A stretch of DNA of 6,494 bases from Flavobacterium sp. (GCA_012032075.1 JAAURU010000217.1:1-6494), one strand, 5' to 3'; shown: positions 1 to 6,103, numbered from the stretch's first letter. Notes: a model not told the origin generated them from the sequence alone. Numbers and translations: made by a program.

Positions 1-539
1 CCAGATAGAGGTGTTATTTTCAATCACCTAGTTTAATGCCTTGGATGACAGCACTAGATAATGTTTTATTAGGGGTAAATAAAGTTTTTCCTCATGCCAC
101 TAAATCACAACGAAATGATATTGCCAAATATTACCTTCAAAAAGTAGGTTTAGAAGAGGCTTTTAATAAAAAAGCAAACGAATTATCTCAAGGAATGCAG
201 CAACGCGTTGGGATTGCGAGGGCATTTGCTATAAAACCTAAAGTATTACTATTAGATGAACCTTTTGGAATGTTAGATTCTTTAACTAGAGGAGAATTAC
301 AAGATATTCTAATTGAAATTTGGAACAAAGAAAAAATTACTGCTGTAATGATTACTCACGATGTAGATGAAGCTATTTTTTTAGCTGATAGAGTAGTGAT
401 GATGACGAGTGGTCCAAAAGCAAAAATAGGAGACATATTAAACATTGATTTTGAAAGACCACGAACAAGAAAATCAGTTTTAGAGCATAACGATTATTAC
501 AAATACAGAAAACATCTTATCGATTTTTTAGAACATTAA
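1..539 (+). CDS. nrtD: Nitrate/nitrite-type ABC transporter ATP-binding protein (NrtD-like), 5'-truncated, with a one-base frameshift
   Basis: Cytoplasmic ATPase that would power uptake of nitrate/nitrite or a related anion through an inner-membrane permease. The N-terminus with Walker A lies outside the window. Frame 1 reads PDRGVIF up to about position 20, then hits a stop. The frame starting at 21 continues with QSPSLMPWMTALDNV, the Q-loop region of this family. Adding one T to the run at 17-20 joins them into one reading frame. Counting from the internal ATG at 36, I see the signature LSQGM (50-54), Walker B LLLDEP (71-76), D-loop MLD (79-81) and the switch histidine in ITHD (106-109). 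The C-terminal stretch ADRVVMMTSGP, then the FERPRTRK and LEHNDYY segments, is typical of NrtC/NrtD ATPases. SsuB/TauB-like ATPases are related, so the substrate is inferred. The ATG at 36 is internal and not a real start. A porin gene follows after 36 bp. Confidence 0.85.
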
Positions 540-575
540 AAAAACAACTATTAACTAACAACTAAATAATTAAAT

Positions 576-1832
576 ATGAAAAAAACTTATTTAAAAATAG
601 CCTTTTTTGCATTAATGACTCAATTTGCAAATGCACAATTTTCATTGGATGGAGAATTTAGACCACGAACAGAATTTCGTCATGGTTTTGGTAATCTTAT
701 TCCTGATGATACAGATGCAGGATTTGGTACATCAACAAGAGTTAGACTTAATGCTGGATATAAAGCAGATGAATACCAGTTTTATTTAAGTATTCAAGAT
801 GTATATACTTGGGGAGAAAATCGTCAATTATTGCCACAAGATGTTAATAATTCTTTTGGAGTTTTTGAAGCTTGGGTAGATTATAAAATTTCAAATAATT
901 GGTCAACAAAATTGGGAAGACAAACTATAGATTATGATGATGAAAGAATTTTAGGTAGTGTAGGATGGGTGCAACAAGCAAGAAATCATGATGCAGCATT
1001 GATTAAATATAGAAAAGATAAATTCATGCTTGATTTAGCTTTCGCTTTTAATCAAGATAAAGCTGATATTTCTGGTTTTTCATCAGTTGGTACAGATTTT
1101 AATACAGCAGGATTTTTTACCTATAAGGCTATGCAATATGCCTATTTGAAAAAAGAATGGACAACATTTTCAGCAAGCTTTTTAGCATTGAATACCACAT
1201 TTCAAGATTTAGTAGGAGGAGTTTCGGCTGGTACAACAAGCAGTCTTGTAACAACAGGAACACATTTAGCTTATAAAAAAGATAAATTTGGTTTAGAAAG
1301 TAATATTTTTTATCAAACAGGAGAAAGACAAAATGAAATAAAAGCTAATGCTTACTTAGCAAGTCTTGATTTAAGTTATAAAGCTACTGCTAAAGTTGTT
1401 TTAGGATTAGGAGCTGAAATTATTAGTGGTCAAAAAGACGATACAGCAGCATTTTTCCCATTATATGGTACAAATCACAAATTTAATGGATTAATGGATT
1501 ATTTTTATGTAGGTAATCATGCCAACTCAATTGGTTTGGTAGATTTGCATGCCAATGCTAAATTTATTTTTAGTGAAAAATCGAATCTTTCTGTTTCATT
1601 TTTAAATTTTAGTGGAGCTGAAGCATTACCCAGTGGAGAAAAATCGTTAGGAAATGAAATTGATTTGGTTTTTGCAACTAAGCTGAAAGGTGCAGGATTA
1701 GCCATAGGTTATTCTCAATTATTTGCAAATGATGGAATGTATGAATTGAAAGGAACCACAAAAGAGGCTTCTTCAAATTTACAAAACTGGGCTTGGGTAA
1801 TGTTAACAATAAAGCCTAAATTCTTGAATTAA
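576..1832 (+). CDS. Alginate-export-family outer-membrane beta-barrel porin
   Basis: Predicted outer-membrane channel of 418 residues, a usual length for the Alginate_exp (PF13372-like) family. Residues 1-20 form a Sec signal peptide (MKKTY start, hydrophobic core, ANA before Q21). The barrel begins with GEFRPRTEFRHG (26-37). The family-typical block GRQTIDYDDERILGSVGW (114-131), followed by QQARNHDA (133-140), is clear. The rest alternates polar and aromatic strands with no domain break. The reading frame is uninterrupted. It starts 36 bp after the NrtD-like gene without its own obvious promoter and is followed by a terminator, so both are probably co-transcribed. Despite the family name, the neighbour suggests a role in passing nitrate/nitrite or a similar small anion across the outer membrane. 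That substrate is inferred from context only. The start is set by the signal peptide, and there is no Shine-Dalgarno sequence. Confidence 0.88.
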   Translation: MKKTYLKIAFFALMTQFANAQFSLDGEFRPRTEFRHGFGNLIPDDTDAGFGTSTRVRLNAGYKADEYQFYLSIQDVYTWGENRQLLPQDVNNSFGVFEAWVDYKISNNWSTKLGRQTIDYDDERILGSVGWVQQARNHDAALIKYRKDKFMLDLAFAFNQDKADISGFSSVGTDFNTAGFFTYKAMQYAYLKKEWTTFSASFLALNTTFQDLVGGVSAGTTSSLVTTGTHLAYKKDKFGLESNIFYQTGERQNEIKANAYLASLDLSYKATAKVVLGLGAEIISGQKDDTAAFFPLYGTNHKFNGLMDYFYVGNHANSIGLVDLHANAKFIFSEKSNLSVSFLNFSGAEALPSGEKSLGNEIDLVFATKLKGAGLAIGYSQLFANDGMYELKGTTKEASSNLQNWAWVMLTIKPKFLN

Positions 1833-1871
1833 ATAATAAAATTGTTTGTTTGAGTCTTGGTTATTTATTTG

Positions 1872-1914
1872 AAAATTCCATGAATAAATTTGTTTGTTCA
1901 TGGAATTTTATTTT
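1872..1914 (+). terminator. Intrinsic terminator of the nrtD-porin operon
   Basis: Perfect 13-bp inverted repeat, AAAATTCCATGAA at 1872-1884 and TTCATGGAATTTT at 1897-1909, with a 12-nt loop and a T-rich 3' flank (ATTTTAG). It lies 40 bp after the porin stop codon. The A/T flanks make it potentially bidirectional. Confidence 0.8.
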
Positions 1915-1921
1915 AGTAAAT

Positions 1922-1946
1922 GTAACAAAAAGTTTTTCCATTCGTC
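1922..1946 (+). promoter_or_regulatory. Candidate ECF sigma factor promoter
   Basis: GTAAC at 1922-1926 and CGTC at 1943-1946 are separated by 16 bp. This matches the general -35 (AAC core) and -10 (CGTC) layout of ECF sigma promoters. No TAnnTTTG motif is present between here and the ATG at 1980. The likely transcript start is near 1953, giving a leader of roughly 25-30 nt. In flavobacteria DUF4252 genes often accompany ECF sigma genes, which fits, but the cognate sigma factor is not in the window. Confidence 0.55.
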
Positions 1947-1979
1947 TTTAAAGTATCATTAACAATAAAAACGAATATT

Positions 1980-2415
1980 ATGAAAAATTTTTTAAGTACA
2001 GTGGTTTTTTTATTTTCCACATCGATTATTTTTCACAATCCTTTAGTAAGTTAGAAAACAATAAAGAGGTTTCTTCTTTTGTAATCAATAAAGATTTATT
2101 TTCAGATATTAAAATAAGCGAAAAAGGAGCAAATGAAGATGAAAAGAAAATAGTAAATTTTTTAAAAAAGATTGAATTTGTAAAGATTTTTCTACTTCAA
2201 ATGAAGATTTAGGAAAAGATATGAAAGTAATAGCAAGTAAATACAAAAAGAACAAGAATTTAGAACAATTAATGAAATTTTCAGATGGAGGTAAAGAAGC
2301 GAGTTTCTTAATGAAAACAAATAAAAATGATGAACTTGAAGAACTGATGATTTTTGTAGAAGGTTCTGAAAAAGATGATTCGGTATTAATTCTTTTTTCA
2401 GCTTTTAGTTTATAA
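1980..2415 (+). CDS. Small secreted DUF4252-like protein, two one-base frameshifts
   Basis: Adding one T to each of two runs (2029-2033 and 2187-2191, both 5 T) gives a single 145-residue protein. It starts MKNFLSTVVFLF, has a Sec signal peptide ending near IIFSQS, continues SFSKLENNKEVSSFVINKDLF, and after the second junction reads STSNEDLGKDMKVIASKYKK. The pieces 'NNKEVSSFVINKDLF', 'NLEQLMKFSDGGKEASFLMK' and 'ELEELMIFVEG' resemble the conserved blocks of DUF4252 proteins (consensus-like 'VTSVIVNK', 'NLEELMRVKD', 'ELLMFVTG'). The C-terminus stops soon after VLILFSAFSL, so it seems shorter than typical family members, which run to about 170-180 residues. Function is unknown; such proteins are exported, often in ECF-sigma-linked loci. 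Codons are extremely A/T-rich. As read, the gene is broken; an ATG at 2221 opens only the last 64 codons. Confidence 0.65.
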
Positions 2416-2428
2416 ATAGATATATAGT

Positions 2429-2462
2429 AAACCCTGTAAAATTATTTTTACAGGGTTTTTTT
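2429..2462 (+). terminator. Intrinsic terminator after the DUF4252-like gene
   Basis: Perfect 13-bp stem, AAACCCTGTAAAA (2429-2441) and TTTTACAGGGTTT (2446-2458), with a 4-nt loop and a run of seven T at 2456-2462. It sits 14 bp after the DUF4252-like stop and 20 bp from the stop of the convergent fasciclin gene. It may therefore also end that transcript, although the T tail on the minus strand is weak. Confidence 0.85.
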
Positions 2463-2481
2463 AGCAATTTTTTAAAAAATG

Positions 2482-3463
2482 TTAATTTGGTAATAAAACT
2501 CTACTTAATACATGTATAACTCCATTAGAAGCTTGTACATCTGTAGCAATTATAGGACACTCTCTATTGTTAGCATCTTTTAAACGTATAGTTGGAGAAG
2601 TTAACAAAGTAAAAGAAGTGCCAGGTGTATTACCAGCTATTGTAGGAATCACAGAACCACTTGCAGGTAAATCTGTAGATCTTACATTTCCAGCTACTAC
2701 ATGATATTTTAAAACTTTATCAAGAACTGGTTCTGGAATAGCACCAAAAGTTGTATTTAATTCAGTTAATAAACTGCCAAAAGCATCATTAGTTGGAGCA
2801 AAAACGGTAAATGGACCATTACTACTTAATACTGAAACAAAATCAGTTGTATTTCCTTGTCTTGTTAAAGCAGCTACTAAACTTGTAAAATTAGGATTGG
2901 CAACAGCATGAGTAACAACAGTAGGTATTGAAATTACTTTATCTACAACATGAATTACACCATTAAATACTCTTATATTAGGTCTAATAACATTTACAGA
3001 ACCATTAATTTTTATTCCATTTGAATGTATCAAGATACATACTTATTTTTGAATTATTAGGTCCAGATGCATTTGTGCTAACATAACCTGTTTGTATTTG
3101 AGAGGCAAACAATCTAGTATTTAATAAGTGATTAGCTAAAATTTCACGTAAAGCAGCAGGTGGAACAGCAGCTAAACTTGAAAAACCATTTTCATTTAAA
3201 AAAGTACGAAATGCTTCGTTAGTTGGTAAAAAGAAAGTGTAAGAACCAAATAAACGTGCGTTTTCATTTTCTAAATATGAATTAAAGTCTGTCATCTTAA
3301 ACGCTTCGGCAATATCAGAGTATTCTGATTTTGAAGCTATGTAGTCTGAAATAGACTTGTCTTCAGTTGTTTGAATGTTTTCAGTCTCAAGTTCTTCATT
3401 TGAACAACTTACATTAAATAGTAGCAATAATGCAATACCTAAAAATTTGATTGAATTTTTCAT
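2482..3463 (-). CDS. Two-domain fasciclin (FAS1) lipoprotein, one-base frameshift
   Basis: Predicted surface or periplasmic lipoprotein with two FAS1 adhesion domains. The N-terminus MKNSIKFLGIALLLLFNVSC is a lipoprotein signal with Cys20; the following SNEELE is acidic, like the Bacteroidota surface-export signal. FAS1 domain 1 shows FLPTNEAF (78-85) and ends with NGVIHVVDKVI. Domain 2 shows FAPTNDAF, YHVVAGN and, near the end, NGVIHVLSRVLLPN. As read, the gene splits into a 152-codon part (3463-3005) and a downstream part in another frame. Removing one base from the AA pair at 3024-3025 (plus strand) restores SMYLDTSNGIKINGS, a normal FAS1 sequence, and a 326-residue protein. The apparent TTG start of the downstream part is therefore an artefact. 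No Shine-Dalgarno sequence is seen. A 26-bp near-palindrome lies 57 bp upstream of the ATG. The ligand is unknown. Confidence 0.85.
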
Positions 3464-3852
3464 AAGTTTGTTTTTAATTAATATTTGTTTGTTTCTATCT
3501 TGTTTAAAAAAAGCATTTCTTAATAAATTACCGGTTCTTTATTAAAACAATGTTTTATGTTTTTTAAAAATCATTAAACAAAATACAATTATAGAACGCA
3601 AAAAACTTAAAAAGGTTGCTTATTAAAATGTTAAAAAAAACATAAATTAATTTGAGTTTAATTTTTTCCTGACATAATACAATTATCAAATTAGTTTTTA
3701 TTTTTATTTTTATTTGTTCAATATGCTTAACTTTTAAAAAACTTACTTTGGTTGGTCTAATTTTAAATTTGATTACCTTGATTTATATTTTTTTTTGAAA
3801 ACCAATTTTACCATTAACCTTTTGAGATTTTATGAATAATTTGAATACTATG
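3464..3852. other. AT-rich intergenic region between the fasciclin gene and the ssrA terminator
   Basis: About 390 bp without a supportable gene on either strand. It should contain the fasciclin promoter (minus strand), but no clean TAnnTTTG motif is found there; the nearest is a TATTTTG-like heptamer on the minus strand near 3580. It holds the palindrome at 3520-3545 and a short TTTTTA triplication at 3695-3712. Otherwise I see nothing. Confidence 0.6.
3520..3545. promoter_or_regulatory. 26-bp near-palindrome, candidate operator upstream of the fasciclin gene
   Basis: Half-sites TTAATAAA (3520-3527) and TTTATTAA (3538-3545) flank a self-complementary core ACCGGT (3530-3535), with only two mismatched pairs (3528-3529 against 3536-3537). 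The GC-rich core stands out in very AT-rich surroundings. It lies 57 bp upstream of the fasciclin ATG, where a regulator could bind. A regulatory role is inferred; no binding protein is known from this window. Confidence 0.4.
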
Positions 3853-3894
3853 AAAAACAAAAAAGCCTGTAAATCTTATGATTTACAGGCTTTT
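3853..3894 (-). terminator. Intrinsic terminator of ssrA
   Basis: Perfect 15-bp inverted repeat, arms 3861-3875 and 3880-3894, with a 4-nt loop. Read on the minus strand the stem closes with GGCTTTTTTGTTTTTC, a typical U-rich tail. It lies 23 nt beyond the mature tmRNA 3' end. Confidence 0.9.
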
Positions 3895-3917
3895 AGTTTG
3901 TTTTGAATTTGTTTCTG

Positions 3918-4310
3918 TGGAGTCGGAGAGAATCGAACTCTCGTCCAAACAAGCAATCGAAGAGCTTTCTACGCGTTTAGTTTCTGTTTAAATTTTCGAC
4001 AAAAAGCTAGACCAAAACAGCCACTTTTTGCTTAGCTTTATAATTGTCAGAAAGGATTTAAAGCTTTACCTTTCCTAGGTTTACTTTTACGGTTCACCTG
4101 AATCAAACTCCATAAACCAAGGATTCGAGGTGAATCTAGCTTTCCAACCTTGTCGGAACTAGGCAAATCTTACTATAATTCAGATTAAGCAGCTAAAGCG
4201 TAATTATTTTCGCCGTTTAAAAGTTGTATAGCAGATATTTACGAGCCTACCATACTTGGCTCGACGTGCTTACTAATCAATTCCACTCGCTGTCAAAACC
4301 AGTCGACCCC
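3918..4310 (-). ncRNA. ssrA: Transfer-messenger RNA (tmRNA)
   Basis: tmRNA rescues stalled ribosomes with SmpB and tags the unfinished protein for proteolysis. The 5' end GGGGUCGACUGG (minus strand from 4310) and the UUUUGACAGCGAGUGG stretch are characteristic. The 3' end shows a T-arm with UUCGAUUC and an acceptor strand CGACUCC that pairs with GGGGUCG. The third pair is G-U, the alanine identity element. The discriminator base is A. The next bases are CAG, so CCA is not encoded and must be added enzymatically. The internal tag frame encodes GENNYALAA followed by a stop. Length is about 393 nt before CCA addition, normal for the phylum. A terminator follows. The mature ends are inferred from base pairing. 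Confidence 0.96.
4185..4214 (-). other. tmRNA proteolysis-tag reading frame (GENNYALAA, stop)
   Basis: Inside ssrA, minus-strand codons GGC GAA AAT AAT TAC followed by GCT TTA GCT GCT and TAA encode GENNYALAA. The resume codon is taken as GGC. The ALAA end is the usual signal for ClpXP-type proteases, and the tag resembles other Bacteroidota tags. Confidence 0.92.
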
Positions 4311-4313
4311 ATG

Positions 4314-4321
4314 TGAAGGTA
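4314..4321 (-). promoter_or_regulatory. Possible -7 element of the ssrA promoter
   Basis: Minus-strand TACCTTCA ends 3 nt before the tmRNA 5' end and partly fits TAnnTTTG (the last two bases differ). A CTG in the heptamer repeat array, about 19 nt further upstream, could stand in for the -33 TTG. Weak evidence; it rests mainly on the position. Confidence 0.3.
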
Positions 4322-4325
4322 GAAT

Positions 4326-4380
4326 TTAGAAGTTAGAAATCAGAAGTCAGAAACTAGAAATTAGAAACCAGAAATTAGAA
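4326..4380 (+). repeat. Degenerate heptamer tandem array 1, consensus YYAGAAR
   Basis: Eight consecutive units in strict 7-bp phase (the last is 6 bp), each fitting (T/C)(T/C)AGAA(A/G): for example TTAGAAA at 4333-4339, TCAGAAG at 4340-4346 and CCAGAAA at 4368-4374. It starts 16 bp upstream of the ssrA 5' end, so it overlaps the expected ssrA promoter upstream region. Too short and degenerate to code for protein, and it has no CRISPR-like spacers. Confidence 0.8.
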
Positions 4381-4428
4381 TTAGTAAAATAAAAAGAAGT
4401 CTATAATTATATTCTTACTTCTATCTTT

Positions 4429-4498
4429 CTAAACTCTCAATCTTTAATACTGCATTCTGCATTCTGAACACTGAATACTGAACACTGAACACTACTTC
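4429..4498 (+). repeat. Degenerate heptamer tandem array 2, consensus CTGMAHW
   Basis: Six clear units from 4450 to 4491 (CTGCATT twice, CTGAACA three times, CTGAATA once) keep strict 7-bp phase. Weaker units starting CT at 4429, 4436 and 4492 extend it. On the opposite strand the units read like TCAGTGT or GCAGAAT, related to the AGAA units of array 1, so arrays 1 and 2 point towards each other. Confidence 0.7.
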
Positions 4499-4542
4499 TA
4501 AAACTGTGCCAAAATTACATCATTTTTTCCATTAAAAAAATA

Positions 4543-4573
4543 TTGTTTTTGTATTTCTATAATGTTATATTTG
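4543..4573 (+). promoter_or_regulatory. Bacteroidota housekeeping promoter for the oxidoreductase gene
   Basis: TTG at 4543-4545 and TATATTTG at 4566-4573 (perfect TAnnTTTG), with a 20-bp spacer, match the Bacteroidota primary sigma promoter. The transcript would start near 4580 and leave a leader of about 30 nt before the ATG at 4611. Confidence 0.75.
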
Positions 4574-4610
4574 TAACACGATTAACCTTTTCTATACATA
4601 AACCTAACAA

Positions 4611-5815
4611 ATGAAATTTGGAATTATCAAGGAACGTAAGAATCCACCAGACAGACGTGTTGTTTTTTCACCCAATGAACTAGTAAATTTTCAAAAGCAA
4701 TTTCCAGATGCTACAATTAAAATAGAGGCTTCAGATATACGTATTTTTCCTGATGAGGAGTACAAAAAAAAAGGATTTGAAGTTTCTGACAATCTTTCCG
4801 ATTGTGATGTTTTAATAGGAGTGAAAGAAGTGCCAATAAACGATTTAATTCCAAATAAAAAGTATTTTTTCTTTTCTCATACTATTAAAAAGCAACCTTA
4901 TAATAGAAAGTTACTTAAAGCTATTTTAGAGAAAAATATTGAATTGTATGATCATGAAACTATTGTTGATTCAACTAATGGAAGATTGATAGGTTTTGGT
5001 CGTTATGCTGGAATCGTAGGAGCTTATAATGGAATTAAAGCTTTTGGAATAAAATATGATTTGTTTAATTTGGCTAATGCTGAAGATTTACCCGATCAAA
5101 GAGCTTTAATTGAGCGTTTAAAGCGCAACCCATTACCTTATATAAAAATTGTTTTAACCGGAAGTGGTAAAGTGGCTCATGGAGCAAAAGAAATGCTCGA
5201 TGCTATGAAAATAAAACATGTTTCGGTTGAAAATTATTTAACCAAAACGTATGCTGAACCTATTTATACTTTAATTGATGTTTTAGATTACAATAAAAGA
5301 AAAGACGGTAAGGTTTTAGATAAATTTGATTTTTATAATAATCCAACCGAATACGAATCGGATTTTGAAAAATTTTCAAATGTTTCTGATATTTTTATGG
5401 CTGGTCACTTTCACGGAAATAATGCACCCGTAATTTTGTCTAAGGAAATGTTACGTGCTGCAAAATGTAAGTTGAAAGTGGTTGCTGATATTTCTTGTGA
5501 TATTGATGGCCCTATTGCTTGTACCTTAAGAGCAAGTACCATTGCCAACCCTGTTTATGGTTATTTACCAAGTGAGCATAAAGAAGTTCCTTTATCACAT
5601 CCTGCTGCAATTTGGGTTATGGCTGTTGATAATTTACCTTGTGAATTGCCAAAAGATGCAAGTGAAGGTTTTGGTGAAATGTTTTTACAACATGTTATTC
5701 CTGCTTTTTATAATAATGATGCAAATGGTGTTTTGGCAAGAGCCAAAATGACTGAAATGGTAAACTAACACCACGTTTTGCTTATTTGCAAGATTATGTT
5801 GATGAAAAAGAATAG
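4611..5815 (+). CDS. LYS1-like/alanine dehydrogenase-like NAD(P)-dependent oxidoreductase, one-base frameshift near the 3' end
   Basis: Cytoplasmic dehydrogenase of the AlaDH/PNT fold, closest in pattern to lysine-forming saccharopine dehydrogenase (yeast Lys1 type). The N-terminal substrate domain includes KERKNPPDRRVVFSP (7-21), K72 in GVKEVP and H90 in FFFSHT, which line up with the catalytic Lys/His pair of Lys1. LYDHETIVD (112-120) and FGRYAGIVGAYNG (129-141) are further family blocks. The nucleotide-binding loop is GSGKVAHG (184-191). DISCDIDGPIACT and ANPVYGYLP follow later. As read it stops at 5768 after MTEMVN. One extra A in 5755-5757 gives TENGKLTPRFAYLQDYVDEKE and a stop at 5813-5815, for 401 residues, a more family-like end. 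A good promoter precedes it, there is no operon partner, and no terminator hairpin follows, only a heptamer array. The substrate is not settled: saccharopine or another amino-acid adduct is inferred. Confidence 0.85.
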
Positions 5816-5820
5816 AGGAG

Positions 5821-5910
5821 AGAATAGATTATAGAGTTTAGAGAATAGAAAATAGAGTATAGAGTATAGAGTATAGAGAATAGAGAATTGAGAAAGAGAA
5901 TAGAGTATAG
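5821..5910 (+). repeat. Degenerate heptamer tandem array 3, consensus AGWATAG
   Basis: Thirteen units in 7-bp phase (one is 6 bp, 5891-5896), mostly AGAATAG or AGTATAG; three identical AGTATAG units run from 5856 to 5876. It begins 5 bp after the reconstructed oxidoreductase stop codon. In another phase the units read TAGAGAA or TAGAGTA, similar to the TTAGAAA units of array 1. No coding potential seen. Confidence 0.8.
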
Positions 5911-6064
5911 TTACAGCAACCCTTTAACGCCATAGCACATCAAGTACATTTGTTTTTCAACCCTACAAATTCAACGCTAAAAACCAAAAGAGCTTGAATT
6001 TTTCCAACTCTCTAATTAAACAACAATTCAACTTTTTATAAAAGCTATTTTAGAAGCAAAATTG

Positions 6065-6072
6065 TATATTTG
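6065..6072 (+). promoter_or_regulatory. -7 promoter element before the right-edge gene
   Basis: TATATTTG is a perfect TAnnTTTG match and the surrounding TATATTTGTAA is identical to that at the oxidoreductase promoter. No good TTG is found at the -33 distance. The transcript would start near 6078, about 25 nt before the ATG at 6104. Confidence 0.6.
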
Positions 6073-6103
6073 TAAAGATTATAAAAATTTGATTTCAATT
6101 AGA

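Noticed and set aside
36..539. Stand-alone 167-residue protein starting at the ATG at 36
   Set aside because: It would lack Walker A and half of the ATPase; the upstream frame continues the family sequence, so this ATG is internal.
1517..1705. 62-codon minus-strand open frame inside the porin gene
   Set aside because: It lies fully antisense to a well-supported porin coding region and shows no family-like features.
3005..3033. Programmed ribosomal frameshifting in the fasciclin gene
   Set aside because: No slippery heptamer or downstream structure is evident, and a simple one-base insertion explains the break. Similar indels occur in three unrelated genes nearby.
3695..3712. TTTTTA triplication
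   Set aside because: Simple low-complexity sequence in an AT-rich intergenic region; no function can be argued.
3764..3771. TAAATTTG as a plus-strand promoter
   Set aside because: No TTG at a suitable distance and no plus-strand gene downstream; the only downstream gene, ssrA, is on the other strand. Probably chance in AT-rich DNA.
5542..5751. 69-codon plus-strand open frame inside the oxidoreductase gene
   Set aside because: It is an alternate-frame shadow of the conserved C-terminal part of the oxidoreductase.
4326..5910. CRISPR array
   Set aside because: The repeats are 7 bp, contiguous and degenerate, with no unique spacers and no cas genes.
5917..5977. Pairs of CAACCCT and AACGC at 5917-5930 and 5958-5977 as possible insertion or attachment-site repeats
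   Set aside because: The words are short and their spacing differs between copies, with no transposase, integrase or target duplication visible.
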